Shown here: positions 20,872-32,080 of the stretch, in pieces | Layout: every line of letters begins with the position of its first letter | Numbering within the stretch: position 1 is the first letter of the stretch | Source of the DNA: Holtermannia corniformis | Taxonomy: Eukaryota; Basidiomycota; Tremellomycetes; Holtermanniales | Length of the DNA stretch: 64,000 nt | Reading direction: 5' to 3' | Assembly (NCBI GenBank): GCA_001599935.1 | Contig: BCIJ01000004.1 | Span: 300,324 to 364,323 of the forward strand | Notes under the pieces: generated by a model | The model's input: the letters and a program-made list of their open reading frames with translations, nothing else | The model's database searches: none | Told to the model about the DNA's origin: nothing | Translations under genes and position numbers: made by a program

Positions 20872-22416
20872 ATGCCCAGCAAACCACACAACTCGCTCAC
20901 GCCAAAGTCTCAAAGTGCTCAACCCCAGCCGTCCAGCGACAGTCCCGCGTCTGACTCTGACACGAGCTCTTCCGAGAATGAGTCCCTTTCTTCAGACTCT
21001 TCATTGGCTTCGGCTTGGTCGAGGTCGAAATGGTCGCCATGGGATGCAATAGCGTCGCCCGTGGACTACAAAGTGTTTGACGGCTCGAAACGGCCGTCAC
21101 ATCTCATACGGCGGCTGCAGGGTAGCTTGTATCGTGTGGCTCTGTGCTTGGCCGCCATCATCGATGGTCCACGAGCGAGGAAGGGGACGCCGGCTAGAGC
21201 ATCCGCGAGTAACTTGTTGGGATGGAAGACACTCAAAACGGAGATGCAGGTGCTCATTAGCCTAGCTGGGAAGAAAGCTATCACGAATCATGCGAAAGTG
21301 GAGCAGGCCGCTGGTGAGCCTGCTTCCCTTGCTTCATGGGCGAACCGCTTATGCACCTCAGCGTACATCTCTTTGTTATTGAACGACTTTGACCCATTGA
21401 TGGCGGACAAAGCGTATATCGCTACTTTGAGCACGGATGACTTCAAGGCGATGGTCGTGGTTGCGACCAGGTTAATTGGGACGCTCGCCAATACGCCGCT
21501 GTTCTTACTGAGCCGTCGGCGTGTGAGTGTACACCATGAAGCTGATGGCATGCGAGGCTAACACTGACCAGCTTGGGATCATTCGTCCTCTGATGTCGAC
21601 TTCTCCAACAATCATCAGTCGCTTGCTGGCGATTGCCCTTGATCAGCCCAACTCGCGCTATGTCCTTGACGGCAAAGAACATATGCGCTCGCGCGGGACT
21701 CGAATTGTGCCGGCTATCGACCTCGGCGATCTCCCGTTTGTTGATGTCGGTGCCGCGTTGCGGTTTGTCGATCTTCAACGTTGCTTGGATGTCTTGGTAT
21801 GGCGGCGGGACACTGCCAATCAAGGGGTGCTGCTTGATCTGGAAGGGAATGACCTCAGTTGTGAGTTTGACTCGACACGCATACGACACGGCAGCTGAAT
21901 CATCTGCCAGTCATCCCATCACCCTTCGCAGCATGTTGCCCTACGCTACACGCTCTTCGCACGACGGGCAACCCGCGACTGCTCTGCATCCCTGTTCAAT
22001 TCACTCGGCACTGGTGTTACGACCCTCACAGCATCATCACCGACCGCTTACCGAGGCGACCTCACGAGTACACCAAGCTGCTTTCTCGAGATCCGCCCAC
22101 GTCGCACGGGCCTCTCCCGCTAGGCTATCACGCGATCAAAGTGATGTGCAATACGGAAGCGGACCGGTTGGCCGCACTCGCCGAATTGACCGGGCACCTC
22201 GGCTCCTTGTTGAGATCGGCATACCACTGCGCCGACTGCGACGACTTGCTCGTCGACATCGCGCACCCGACGATGGAGCATCGTTACATGCATCAAGTGA
22301 CGGCCTACAAGACTGAACGGTGCTATCTTGGTGGACGCATGTGTCGGGATTGCGCACAAGCTCTACGTGACCAGGTCGACGATGGCGAAGTGCGAGAAGC
22401 AAGGAGGATGCGGTGA
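20872..22416 (+). CDS. Unknown protein with Ser-rich N-terminus and Cys-rich C-terminus
   Basis: I do not recognise this protein. The chosen start ATG 20872 gives MPSKPHNSLTPKSQSAQP and a Ser/Asp-rich leader. A helical region follows (RPSHLIRRLQGSLYRVALCL, AHEIKLLISLAGKKAI-like helices, WANRLCTSAYISLLLNDFDP). Two short introns (21522-21570 and about 21862-21909) connect in frame to VWRRDTANQGVLLDLEG and then FPSPFAACCPTLHALRTTG. The C-terminal part carries Cys pairs (YHCADCDDLL, CYLGGRMCRDCAQALRD) that could bind one zinc. All joins keep one open frame of about 480 residues to TGA 22414-22416. Likely lineage-specific. Confidence 0.65.
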
Positions 22417-23029
22417 TCTTTCCGTCCGTGCGCCGGCTCCACACACGCACACGCTGAGTCGTCGCCGGCCAGTGCTCTGACTCCTTTGGCGACTAGTTCG
22501 CAGTAGTAGGCGTAGAGCACCAGGTGATGGCATGCCCTGAGCTACGCCGAGGGACGTCACGCTCGGCGATCCGTGCACCTGATGCTGAAACGCAGACCGT
22601 TCCTTGGCTGTCCGCGGGCATGCGCGTAGTAGACCCCTATCTGTGTGCTGCGAGCGTTCGGGCAGGGTAGCGGCGGCCATCGAAAGGGATCGACACTGAT
22701 TTTTCGCCAGTGCCACTGAAATCGGACGGGCCCGTGCGCCGCTCGCGTACAAGATCACTGGCCGCTGACCGCTCGCCACTCGCCTTGACACAACCACACT
22801 CTCAGCCTCAGCCTTTCCACGCTCGAACCACCTCGTAGTCTTTATAGCTTCTCAGGATCGGGTTCTGATCGATCCCATCCACTCCCATCAGTCCAGAGTG
22901 ATCAGTGCACTCGCGGACACATCCACCAGGTGCGTCGTATTGCGGATGCAGCCGGGACTGGGCTGACAAGCTTCGGTGTACGCACAGTGCTTGAACAGTA
23001 TCGTTCTCGCCCGAGGAAAGCTCGACATC
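22417..23029. promoter_or_regulatory. Argonaute upstream region
   Basis: 613 bp before the proposed Argonaute start. No separate gene is supported. It probably holds the promoter and a 5' UTR; an additional upstream coding exon cannot be excluded. Confidence 0.4.
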
Positions 23030-26000
23030 ATGGTATGTGGATCACCTGGTGCACGGCCGACGCACGGACCCAAGCTCACGCAGCTCAGTCATCCCACGCA
23101 GTCGATGAGCTTGCAAAGCTCCAGGCCGAAATGGCCGCTCTCACCTTGCGTGGTCAGTCCTCTGTCCTACCTCTGACGTCTGTGCGCGAGCTGACAGGCT
23201 TGACAGACTATGAAAAGCGTCCGGGTACGTCCCAACTCGGCTGGACCGGAACAATGGCCTGCGCGCGGATGCTGACTCTACCCAGACGTCGGCAAAGCAG
23301 GTCGTACCATGCCTGTCCTTGCCAACATGTACCAAGCTCGCTTCAAGAACAAGGGGATCAACATCATGTGCGTCCCTCCTCCAGCTTGGCCTTGTCTGGA
23401 GCCAAACTCTGTGATCAACGCTAACCCTACGTGTAGCCATTACGATGTCGAGATCGACCCCGTTGTCAAGGTGACCAACCAGAAGTGCGTGTTGTCGTTC
23501 CGCTACCTGGCTATGAGCTGATGGCTGATGTTACCGTGCAGAAAGCCGCCGGCCTTGTTGCGCCAGGTCTGGGCTCAGGTCTGCGCGCAGCAATCGCTGC
23601 CGCCTGCTGTCAAGAAGAGCCTCGACGCCTCGGCTTATGATGGCAAGTGAGTGGTCTACAAACATGTGCGACGGCTTGCCATGTGCTAGGCCGTTGGCAT
23701 CGGGTTTCGAGCTGACGCGAGCGCAGGAAGAACGTGTACACCCCTTTCAACCTCCCGATCAAACAGGGCGAAAAGGTCAGCGCTCTCTGGCAGTCCAGAT
23801 TACGGGCTATCGCTGACTTGATCACAGCACACGTTCATCGTCGCGCTCTCGGAAGACGGGAAGCAGCCAGACCAAGATGACGACCGTCGCCGCTTCAAGG
23901 TCGTCCTGCAGGAAGCCAACGTCGTCACTCTTGACAGCATTGTTGAATTCTGCCAACGCAAGCCCCAATCGGAACAGGCCATGGAGCTTATGGTGAGGAC
24001 TTTTGGTATTGTTGCTCAAGCTGGATTAATGACGCGATCGTAGTACACGGCCATCCAAGCGGTCAACATTCTTCTCCGCGAGGAACCGACCAAGCACTAC
24101 ACGCCGAGTGGTGCCGCCGGCCGACGCTTCTTCAGCATGGAAGGCGCTGCTGATATCTCGAGCGGCGGTGTCGTCTGCCGTGGGTTCATGCAGTGAATAT
24201 CAGCTAGTGCTACTGAATAGGCCGTGACTGATGGTGCTTGTAGGTCCTTCCGTCCCACTGCGTCAGGTCTTCCCGCTGTCCAGGTAAGTAGCATGAAAAT
24301 GGATCGCGGGCTGGTTGCTGACCTAATGCAGATCGACACGGCCTACTCTGCGTTCATCAAGGGCGGTCCCTTGCTCGTGAGTGCTGCCCGACCGACTGCG
24401 GCTTAGCATGGCTGATTCATGTCTGCAGGATGTCGCCAGCCGCTTGCTCAACCTGCAGTCAGGCGCTGGAGTCGGCGGTGGTCGCGGAGGTCGCGGAGGT
24501 TTCGACCGTGGTGGCCGTGGCGGTGATCGCGGTGGTCGCGGTGGGCGAGGTGGCCGTGGTGGTCCTCCAGGCCCCGGCGGTCCTCCCGGCGGTGCACCGG
24601 GCGGTGGCATCCAGTCACTGTCTCCCCACCAGATCAAGGAGCTCATGAAGCACCTGAGGATGGCCAAGTTTACGCTCACGCACCGCAAGAGCTCGCGCAC
24701 CTTCACCATGCTCTCGATCACAATGCAGCCGGCCTCGGACTTGAAGTTCATGCTCAACGGTCGTGACGGCAAGCCGGACGAAATGATCAGCATTGTCGAC
24801 TACTTCAAGCGCACGTACAACGTTACTGTCACGCGCCCGCGCCTGCCTTGCGTGCAGTACGGCAAGAAGAACTATGTGCCGTGAGTCTGCTAGGTTGAAA
24901 GGGTGACTAGGGCTGATAGGGTGGCAGGCTCGAGTTCATCAACATTGCCGATTTCAACTCAATCCCCATGACGCGCCTCACTCCCGACCAGACGGCCGAG
25001 ATGATCAAGGTATCTGCGCGTCCGCCCGCGGAACGCCAGCAGCAAAGTCAGTTCAAGCGGCCCACCTCAGCATCCCAACAGCTGACCCTTTGCGCACAGT
25101 CACTGCTTGGCGTCAGAAGCTCGGCTACGAACGACAGGCCAAGCTTGCCGCGTGGGGTCTCGAAGTGCACCCGCAGATGATGAAGGTCAACGCTCGCGTG
25201 CTGAACCCCCCTTTGATCATGTACGGTGGAAACAAGACGCTCAAGGCCGCCAATGGGTGAGTTGGCGTGGAGCTGGAATCTGGCGCACGATAGCCGAAAG
25301 AGCTGACCTGAATACACAGTGGTTGGAATCTGCGCGGCGTCAAGGTCAGTCGTCCGTGCTGGTAGACCGCAATCAAGCTGAGCTCGTATAGTTTACCAAG
25401 CCGGGCAAGCCGCTGAAGAGTTGGGCTGTCGTCACCTTTGACCAATACTGCGACGCAACTTTCCTCGGTGAGTAGAGCCTAAACTTGCGGTCACCTGTTG
25501 CTGACTCGAATAGCTGGCCAGTTCATTCCCTTGTGAGGCGTCTCCCCATTAAACGTCGCTTTTGCTGACCGTGGCACATCAGCCTCGTCAACTCGCTGCA
25601 GAACGTCGGTGAGTCCTGGTGGTCTTCGGTACATGCATTTGCCTACCTGGAGCAGGGTGCAACGTCGCCAATGCGCAGCCCAAGATCATCTCGCAGCCCC
25701 CGGAACCTCAACAGGGCTTTGCCGGCGTCAAGGTTGGATTGCAGAACGCTGCGCGCGAAGCATTTCTTCAGAGCAAGGCAAACCCACAGCTCATTGTCTG
25801 CATCCTGCCGGTAAGTCGGGCATCGCGTGGCAGGCGCTTAGCAGGTACTGACTCTTGAAAAGCGTCGTGACACGCAGCTGTATGCGCAGATCAAGCTCGT
25901 TGCTGGTGAGTTCGCTGTGCCGGTGTACCAGCCAAGGCTGACATGCCACCTTCAGCTACCGACCTCAAGATGGTGCGCCAATCGGCTGACGACGTCGATT

Positions 26001-27688
26001 TATTCTGCTGACGTGTAACAGCCTGTTGTCACTCAGTGCTTGGTCGCGCAGAAGCTCAAGAACGAGCGCGGTCTCGACCAGTACTGCGGCAACGGTGAGT
26101 TTCGGCTAGTGATCAGCAGACTCAGCTCATACGATACCCAGTGTCGATGAAGATCCATGCCAAGCTCGGCGGCTTGACGCACCAGGTTCCGCAACCGCAG
26201 TTGGTGAGTCCGCCGTGCGCAAAGTATACCTGTGCTCATGTGTGACGTAGCTCGATAAGACGACGATGTTGATTGGCGCCGACGTGACGCACCCGCCTCC
26301 CAAGTATGGCTCCGACTTGATCCAGCCTTCGGTCGCTGCCACCATCGCGACCGTGAACGGGGAAAACAACCAATACCGCCCGGCAATCCGCCTGCAGGCT
26401 GGTCGCGTGTAAGTCTGCTTTGTCCACCGCATGATCTTTGCTGAAGGCGCTCAGTGAGATCATTGAGGACCTGGTCGGCATGATCGAGGAGCACCTCAAG
26501 CTGTTCAAGGCCAACACCAAGGCGTTCCCCGCCAAGATCGTCTTCTACCGTGACGGTGTTTCCGAGGGTCAATATGTTCATGTCGTCGACTATGAACTCA
26601 AGGCGATCCGCAGCGCGGCGCAGAAACTCGGCGCGCCGCAACCCAAGGTCACGTTCATCGTGTGCGCCAAGAAGCACAACATGCGCTTCTTCGCGCAGAA
26701 CCCGCAAGATGGTGACCGCACGGGCAACTTGCCCGCTGGTGAGTGGGCCGGCAGTGGTGGTGCGGACGCAGGCTGACTAGGCATAGGTCTCGTCGTGGAC
26801 ACCGACGTCGTCCACCCATTCGCGTTCGACTTTTACCTGCAGGCCCACAGCGGCTTGGTCGGAACTGTGCGTAGCGTACGCTCTCGCCCATAGGAAGCTG
26901 ACGGATCTCATCCTGATAGGCTCGCCCGACCCACTAGTGAGTCGTGAAATCTTGTCGTAGCGGTTGCTGATACGGTTCACAGCATCGTCCTCAAGGAGTG
27001 CGTCTTTGATTGACTGTGCCCAATTGCAATTTGCTGACGTTTGTGCTCACTTGCAGTGAGAACAAGGTGAATATTGACATGCGCACTTTTATATGAGCCT
27101 CGCTGACGACTCGCAGTTCACGGCCGACAAAGTGCAGGCCATGACGAACGCGCTGTGCTACTCGTTCGCTCGGGCGACGCGTTCCGTCTCGGTTCGTGGC
27201 TCAACCGTTCGTGAGGTCTAGCTGACGTGCCGTCTCGATAGCTGGTGCCAGTGGCCTATGTGAGTTTCTGTCGGTCCTTTGGAGTATACTGACGCTTGAC
27301 CAGTACGCGGATGTACGTTTGAAAGTCTGACAACAGTGGGCATCGTACTCAATCGCACAGATCGTCGCCACCGCTGCAAGGGCCATGGTCTACCAGGACG
27401 ATGTCAGTGACACTCAGTCTGTGGTTAGCGACAAGACTGGGTCTGGCAAGCCAGGCTATGCCGAGTTTGACGCCATGAAAATCAGTCAGTACCCTCACCG
27501 TGTATTTTCCCAGCTGACCCTTCCGCAGCTAAGCGACTTGCGTCAAACCCCGAGTGTGCGTCTCATGTGTCCCTTTGGTTTCGTTTGTTTCGTTTGGCTG
27601 ACTATACCCCAACCAGTTTCGGCGGTGGCCTGGGTGAGTACCGCGCCTGTGAGCTGTTCGTGACTGATGCTCGACTCAGTACATGTGA
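23030..27688 (+). CDS. AGO1: Argonaute (N-L1-PAZ-MID-PIWI)
   Basis: Argonaute binds small RNAs in RNA silencing. The N-terminal exons give MSSHAVDELAKLQAEMAALT, DYEKRPDVGKAGRTMPVLAN and YQARFKNKGINI. ArgoL1 lies at 24090-24270 (YTPSGAAGRRFFSMEGA). PAZ starts at 24331 (IDTAYSAFIKGGPLL) and is interrupted by an RGG/GGR tract (24466-24612). It continues with QIKELMKHLRMAKFTLTHR and YFKRTYNVTVTRPRLPCVQY. MID and PIWI follow: LIVCILP, LIGADVTHPPPKYG (Asp), VEIIEDLVGM (Glu finger), KIVFYRDGVSEGQ (Asp), then VPVAYYADIVATAARAM with Asp where slicers often have His. Splicing through donor GAGT|gtgcgt and the last intron gives the end FSAVAWYM and TGA 27686-27688. Over 25 short introns, some bounding exons of 9-19 nt. 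Confidence 0.93.
26920..27066 (+). other. Three consecutive microexons of Argonaute
   Basis: Exons at 26920-26936 (17 nt), 26983-26997 (15 nt) and 27057-27066 (10 nt) encode ARPTHY, IVLKD and DENK across phase boundaries. Together they rebuild the conserved PIWI stretch GT(A/S)RPTHY.VL.DEN.F. Each is flanked by GTGAGT/GTGCGT/GTGAAT donors and CTGA-type branch sites. Confidence 0.88.
27304..27312 (+). other. 9-nt microexon carrying a catalytic-site residue
   Basis: The exon TACGCGGAT lies between acceptor gaccag and donor gtacgt. It encodes Tyr-Ala-Asp, joining VPVAY (18-nt exon 27242-27259) to IVATAARAM. The Asp occupies the fourth position of the PIWI catalytic tetrad. Confidence 0.85.
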
Positions 27689-28137
27689 TGGGGACGTGTT
27701 GCATACCCCAGCTTGAAGAGGTCCGTGAAAAGTATGATAGGTACCGGTTTGTGAATGAAACTGTCTATTCTCTTGCTCGTGCCCGCGGTCAGCCCGCTGC
27801 GGAGCGCTCGATTTGTATTTCCACGGTGCCTCTGCGCATCCTCAAGCGTTTCAGCTCGTCTTGTTTGGTTCGTGCTCATGTTTCAGAGCTTGCGACCCCG
27901 GCAGTGCCCGGCCAAGCAGGTGCTAGCAGTCGCCAGAGCTGCGTAGCTACCACCACCTTGTCAGGACATTCTTTCACCCACACGTCTGCGACGGTGCGTA
28001 CGCGGCGCCCTGCATGCACCTGCAATGCTAACATGCCATCAGTCACTGCGTGGCCAGGCGCCGGTCGTCTGCATCTTCTCCCTTCCCCTTCCCCTCTTCG
28101 CCCTGTACACGTTAAAATAATCTGAGCCGGTCTCGAC
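27689..28137. other. Intergenic spacer Argonaute / tetraspanin
   Basis: 449 bp. An open plus-strand frame runs through here (27667-28125) but its translation looks non-coding once Argonaute is spliced to its own stop at 27688. The spacer should contain the Argonaute 3' UTR and the tetraspanin promoter. Confidence 0.5.
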
Positions 28138-29077
28138 ATGCGCAGACTCCTCGGCATCTGGGCCTTTCTCGACGTCTGCCTGCTGGCAGCGGGCGTCATC
28201 TGCATCGTGTTTTCGTTCGTGTGGGCCAAGCCCGACTTGTTGATGAACGTGTTCATCAGTCCGTTCGACTTGAGGAGTCAGTCTAGGCGGGTGTTTGCGA
28301 TGGAGTAAAGACTGAGTTGGCACAGTTGGCTTTGTGCTTGGGTTGACCTTGGCGGGAAGGTCAGTTGGTTTGACGTGGGCTGCAAAGCGTGCTAGATTCA
28401 CTACAGCTTCCTCCTATCGATCCCTGCCATACTTCACAAGGGCAAGAACTCGATGTTGCTCAAGCTGCTCAACTGGACCCTGTTGGCAGATGGGCTCATC
28501 GTTGTCATTGTACGTTGAAGGACACCGTCAGGATACGTTGCTGAGTGATGTAGCTCGGATCCTGTGTGTGGTTCTTCTCTCTGAGGCAGAGGGATGAGTT
28601 CAGCAAGCTCTGGCTAGACTGCACGACTGAGCACCAGGCGGCGATCCAGGAGATGGTGAGTTGCATTGTCGGTGTGAAAGCTGCGCTGACCGGCTACAGT
28701 TTTCATGCTGTGGCTACTGGTACGTTCTGCCCTCTTCACTGTAGCCCCGCGCTCGAACAATCTGCATGTAGGAACGGCACGGCCGCCGGCGAGCTCACCG
28801 CCCCGCAAGGCTTTTGCGCAGACGCCACTTTCGCTGCCAATCAGACGGGCTGCGTCGGTGCTCTCACATTGCGCGCCGACTATACACTCAACAATGTCTT
28901 TACGACCATCTATGGCTTTGACGCGATCGTTGTCTGCTTGTTCTTGGCTACCATTTGCGTGATCAATGAGGTGTGTGCAGGCCCGGCAAAAACGGACGGG
29001 GCTGACGGCTGTAGCGCAAGCTCGAAGAGCGCTTCAGGCGGATCGACGCCAAGCGCGGCGGCGGCGGCTTTGTCTGA
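28138..29077 (+). CDS. Tetraspanin-like membrane protein
   Basis: Start ATG 28138 gives MRRLLGIWAFLDVCLLAAGV, the first membrane segment after a short basic end. Spliced exons give VGFVLGLTLAG and SFLLSIPAILHKGKN, then LLNWTLLADGLIVVILGSCV. A large outer loop carries FSCCGYW, the Cys-Cys-Gly motif that defines tetraspanins, further cysteines (GFCADATF, TGCVGAL) and the sequon NGT. A last membrane segment (IYGFDAIVVCLFLATICV) leads to a basic tail RKLEERFRRIDAKRGGGG, with TGA at 29075-29077. Four membrane segments and the CCG loop fit the fungal tetraspanin family (Pls1/Tsp-like) that organises membrane domains; the subtype is not clear. Confidence 0.82.
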
Positions 29078-29643
29078 ACCGAACTATTAGAGCGTGGTCC
29101 GTCCGAGCTGTCCACGCTCCATAGCGACGAGGTAGATACGAGATCCGATACACGCTCGAGATCGAGTTGACTGTGATGTATGACTGCCACGCCACGCCGA
29201 AAACCGGGGGGACTCTATAGTCTTGGTTCACGCACCAAATTCCTGACCTTGACCGTCCGAGTTCAACGTAACGTTGCACCAGCTGACGCCTCGAACATGC
29301 CTACTGACCTCCTCTCACTCTCCCTCATAGATACCATCCCCCCTCTCGACAACTACGACGCATCACGTGTGTACATTGGCCCCTGCTTTTCCACAGGCGG
29401 CGAATGAAGTAAAACGGATGCGACAGCGAACCAACTATCATCATCGGGCCGGCTTGCCTCGCTTGCGGGTGCGGTCGGCGGGCTGTCTCTAGCTTTGCGT
29501 ATGCAGAGTCGAGTGGAGGAGCTTGCAAGGGCGGGTTGTGCATTCTTTTCATAGTGTACCGCGTCATGCATCTTTGTCAAAGTCATCGACTGTAGCTGTG
29601 CTTGATCGACTCGCCGCCTAGTGCTCGATACGATGCATATGCT
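29078..29643. other. Convergent intergenic spacer
   Basis: 566 bp between the tetraspanin stop (+) and the RRP9 stop (-). Only 3' UTR sequence is expected. No supported gene; open frames here show no family features. Confidence 0.5.
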
Positions 29644-31794
29644 CTACTCGCTCACCGCACCCGCTGTCAGTTGCACCAACAGCGTCCCGTTCCTCGCTTC
29701 CTTCATGCGCTCCCACCGGCCTAACCGCGGTTCCTGCCCAACAGCCGCAACGAGCATGATCTGGTCCTTGCCCTTGCCACTCTCTACTTGCTTCGCTCCA
29801 TCCGTCAACGAGACGGTGCCGGCCGGGAGCGAGATCAGTTGCAGGCTGTTGACGAACCCAACGGCTGGGATCGTAAAGATCGGTTCGAACGATTTCAGAG
29901 TCTTGTGCAGTGCCCAGAGACGGATCTGGCCGTCGGAAGAGCCTAGAGGTGATCAGTCAGTATGGGGGCACATGGCTGGGCTGCAGTGAAACGCACCTGA
30001 TGCAAATAAATCTGTACCGCGCAGCGCCGCGAGCGCCGTGATCCATCGTGGCGAGGTGACCGTCTCGACGTGGGCGAGGCCGTGCGCGAGCGCCTTTGTG
30101 AAGATTGCCTTTTTCTTGCCCGTGTGCCAGAGTGCGATGGAGCTGCAAGAGTCAGCCGTGTGACTGGGCTATGCGCCGTATCGATGTATCTGCGCAAGGG
30201 CGCGCACCGCAACCAAAGTCGAACACGAGATACCAGAGCTCGACAACCAATCGACTCACCCGCTATCGCCTCCCGATAAAAAGTGCTGATCGTCGAGCAT
30301 ACACACACATTCGACACTCCCCTCGACAAACTCCCTGCCTTTGCCCTTGTCCTTGTTCGCCTTTGGCGCCTCGCCGTCCAACCAACCGCCACCCAAGCGT
30401 TCCCCCTTTACCGGCTCTTGCCCGCCGTCGATCCCCTCCCACGTCCGTCCACCGCCGCGGAAAACGAGCTGGACTTCCTCTTCGACGCGCCACCACCGGA
30501 CTGTGCGATCGCGCGCGCCGGCCGTGACGCATGAAGTCGGTTTGAGAGCCGAGACGGACGGGATGGAATCTTGGTGGCCGAAAAAGGTGTCGAGGATTGA
30601 GAGGGTCGAGAGCGAGTGGAGAGTTAGATGGCGGGAGAGGGAGGTCGTGAGGAGGTGGTGGGATGGGTTGGAGAGGGGCGGGAGGGAGAGGGACTGGTTG
30701 GTGTCAGTGCTGGTTGGCGCTCAGAGTCGCGCACTCACTGTGACTGCATCCTTGTGCCCTCCCATGCCCCTGACCCAAACGGCGTGCTCACCACTCACGT
30801 CCCAAACGCCAATCACTCGATCTCGACCGCCACTGACGAGGTACTTTCCATCTTCACTCGCTGCGAGGCACAGGATCTCGCCTTTGTGCCCGGCCTCGCC
30901 TTGGCCAAAGGATTGGGTTCGAACAGGTCGTTGGTGCGATGAGAGACGGTATTGGAAGATTTGGCCGCGTTTGGTCGAGATGTGTAGGTGGTGCGCGGTG
31001 AGGGAAGCGTGGGTTGGTAGGTGGGAGGGTGTGGGGAGGTACAGGGGCGTGGAGGGGTGCAGGGTGGAGGCGAGGAAGAGGTGGATTGTGCCTTCGGCTT
31101 CGGCCTGGTGGGGTCAGCTCCAAGTTCAGGGATCGATTGAAGGGAGTGAAGCTGTGGGACGAGGTGAAGAGGGCACGTAAAGGGATGAATGGCTCTCGAT
31201 CAAGCACACCAGCACTTTAGCTTGAAAGCTGATCCCTCGACGGCTCTGCTCGCCTCGCCACCACTCGGGTCTGTAGCAGCACGTGTATTCTCGTACGAGT
31301 CAATCGAGTGAAGAAACAGCGACGTACCACATCCTGTTGCAGCCTCGACGCAATCAGCTCGCGATCAATCTCGGCCGCGTCGAATCCTCCATCGTCTGTA
31401 TGCGCATCAGCACCAGTCCACGCACAGTTCATACCTCGTGCGACTCACCGACCTGGACCTCGTCCCTGACCCTAGCGAGGTAGCTCTTTGCCAACCTGAT
31501 CCTCTTTTCTGCCGGTGTCTCGTCCTCGTCCTCGGTCCCGCTCTCGGCCACGGCGTGATCGGCCGTAAAGTCGATATCGTCCAAGTCTACGCCCGCACCG
31601 CCTTCGTCGTCCGATCCGAGCGTCTCATCGCGCAAGCCCGCTTTCGACGTCGAGGACGGTTTCTGGCCCTTGCCGTACATGGCCGGTCGGTACGGTTTTT
31701 CATAACCGTGCGCTTTGGGTTTTGGCTTGGAGGAAGAAGAGGCGGGATTGGTGCGCCTCCTCTTCTTGTCTGATTGGAAGAAAGCGTCGGGCAT
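29644..31794 (-). CDS. RRP9: Rrp9 / U3-55K, WD40 protein of the U3 snoRNP
   Basis: Rrp9 binds the U3 box B/C motif in the nucleolus during 18S rRNA processing. Start ATG 31792-31794 (MPDAFFQSDKKRRRTNP) leads to a basic, Ser/Lys-rich nuclear-localisation-like leader and an acidic stretch. The family signature follows: ETPAEKRIRLAKSYLARVRD. The remaining exons encode WD40 repeats; the last ones read ALAALRGTDLFASGSSDGQI, RLWALHKTLKSFEPIFTIP and LLVQLTAGAVSE before TAG 29644-29646. Short introns interrupt it. The next gene upstream is divergent at 32081, 286 bp away. The EKR(I/L)RLAK..L motif near the N-terminus makes Rrp9 more likely than a generic WD40 protein. Confidence 0.9.
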
Positions 31795-32080
31795 GGTGAG
31801 CTTGGTGGATAGAGGATCCCAACGACGACAGAGTGGGCAAGGTCAACTGGAAATTCCGGTTTGATACGGACAAGCACGTGAAAGTGGGGGAATGCGGAGT
31901 AATGACGTGTACAGTGACGGTTGTTTGGCGCCGGTCAACGCGTTTGTCTGTGCGCTCAATGATTGTATGCTCTGTGCGGGACAGCGGTTAACGACCAGAG
32001 CGTAAATACGGTCGCGTACGGGCCGTCAGGGAGACGAGGGAGAGAACTGCAGGGCGGACGGCGCTCTACTGGGATCCACC

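Noticed and set aside
27667..28125. Long plus-strand frame after Argonaute as a C-terminal extension
   Set aside because: Splicing with donor GAGT|gtgcgt gives a stop right after a family-like ending (AWYM). The extension has no Argonaute features and low-quality sequence.
30341..31180. 279-codon plus-strand frame
   Set aside because: Antisense to the WD40 exons of RRP9. Arg/Trp-rich translation with no family features.
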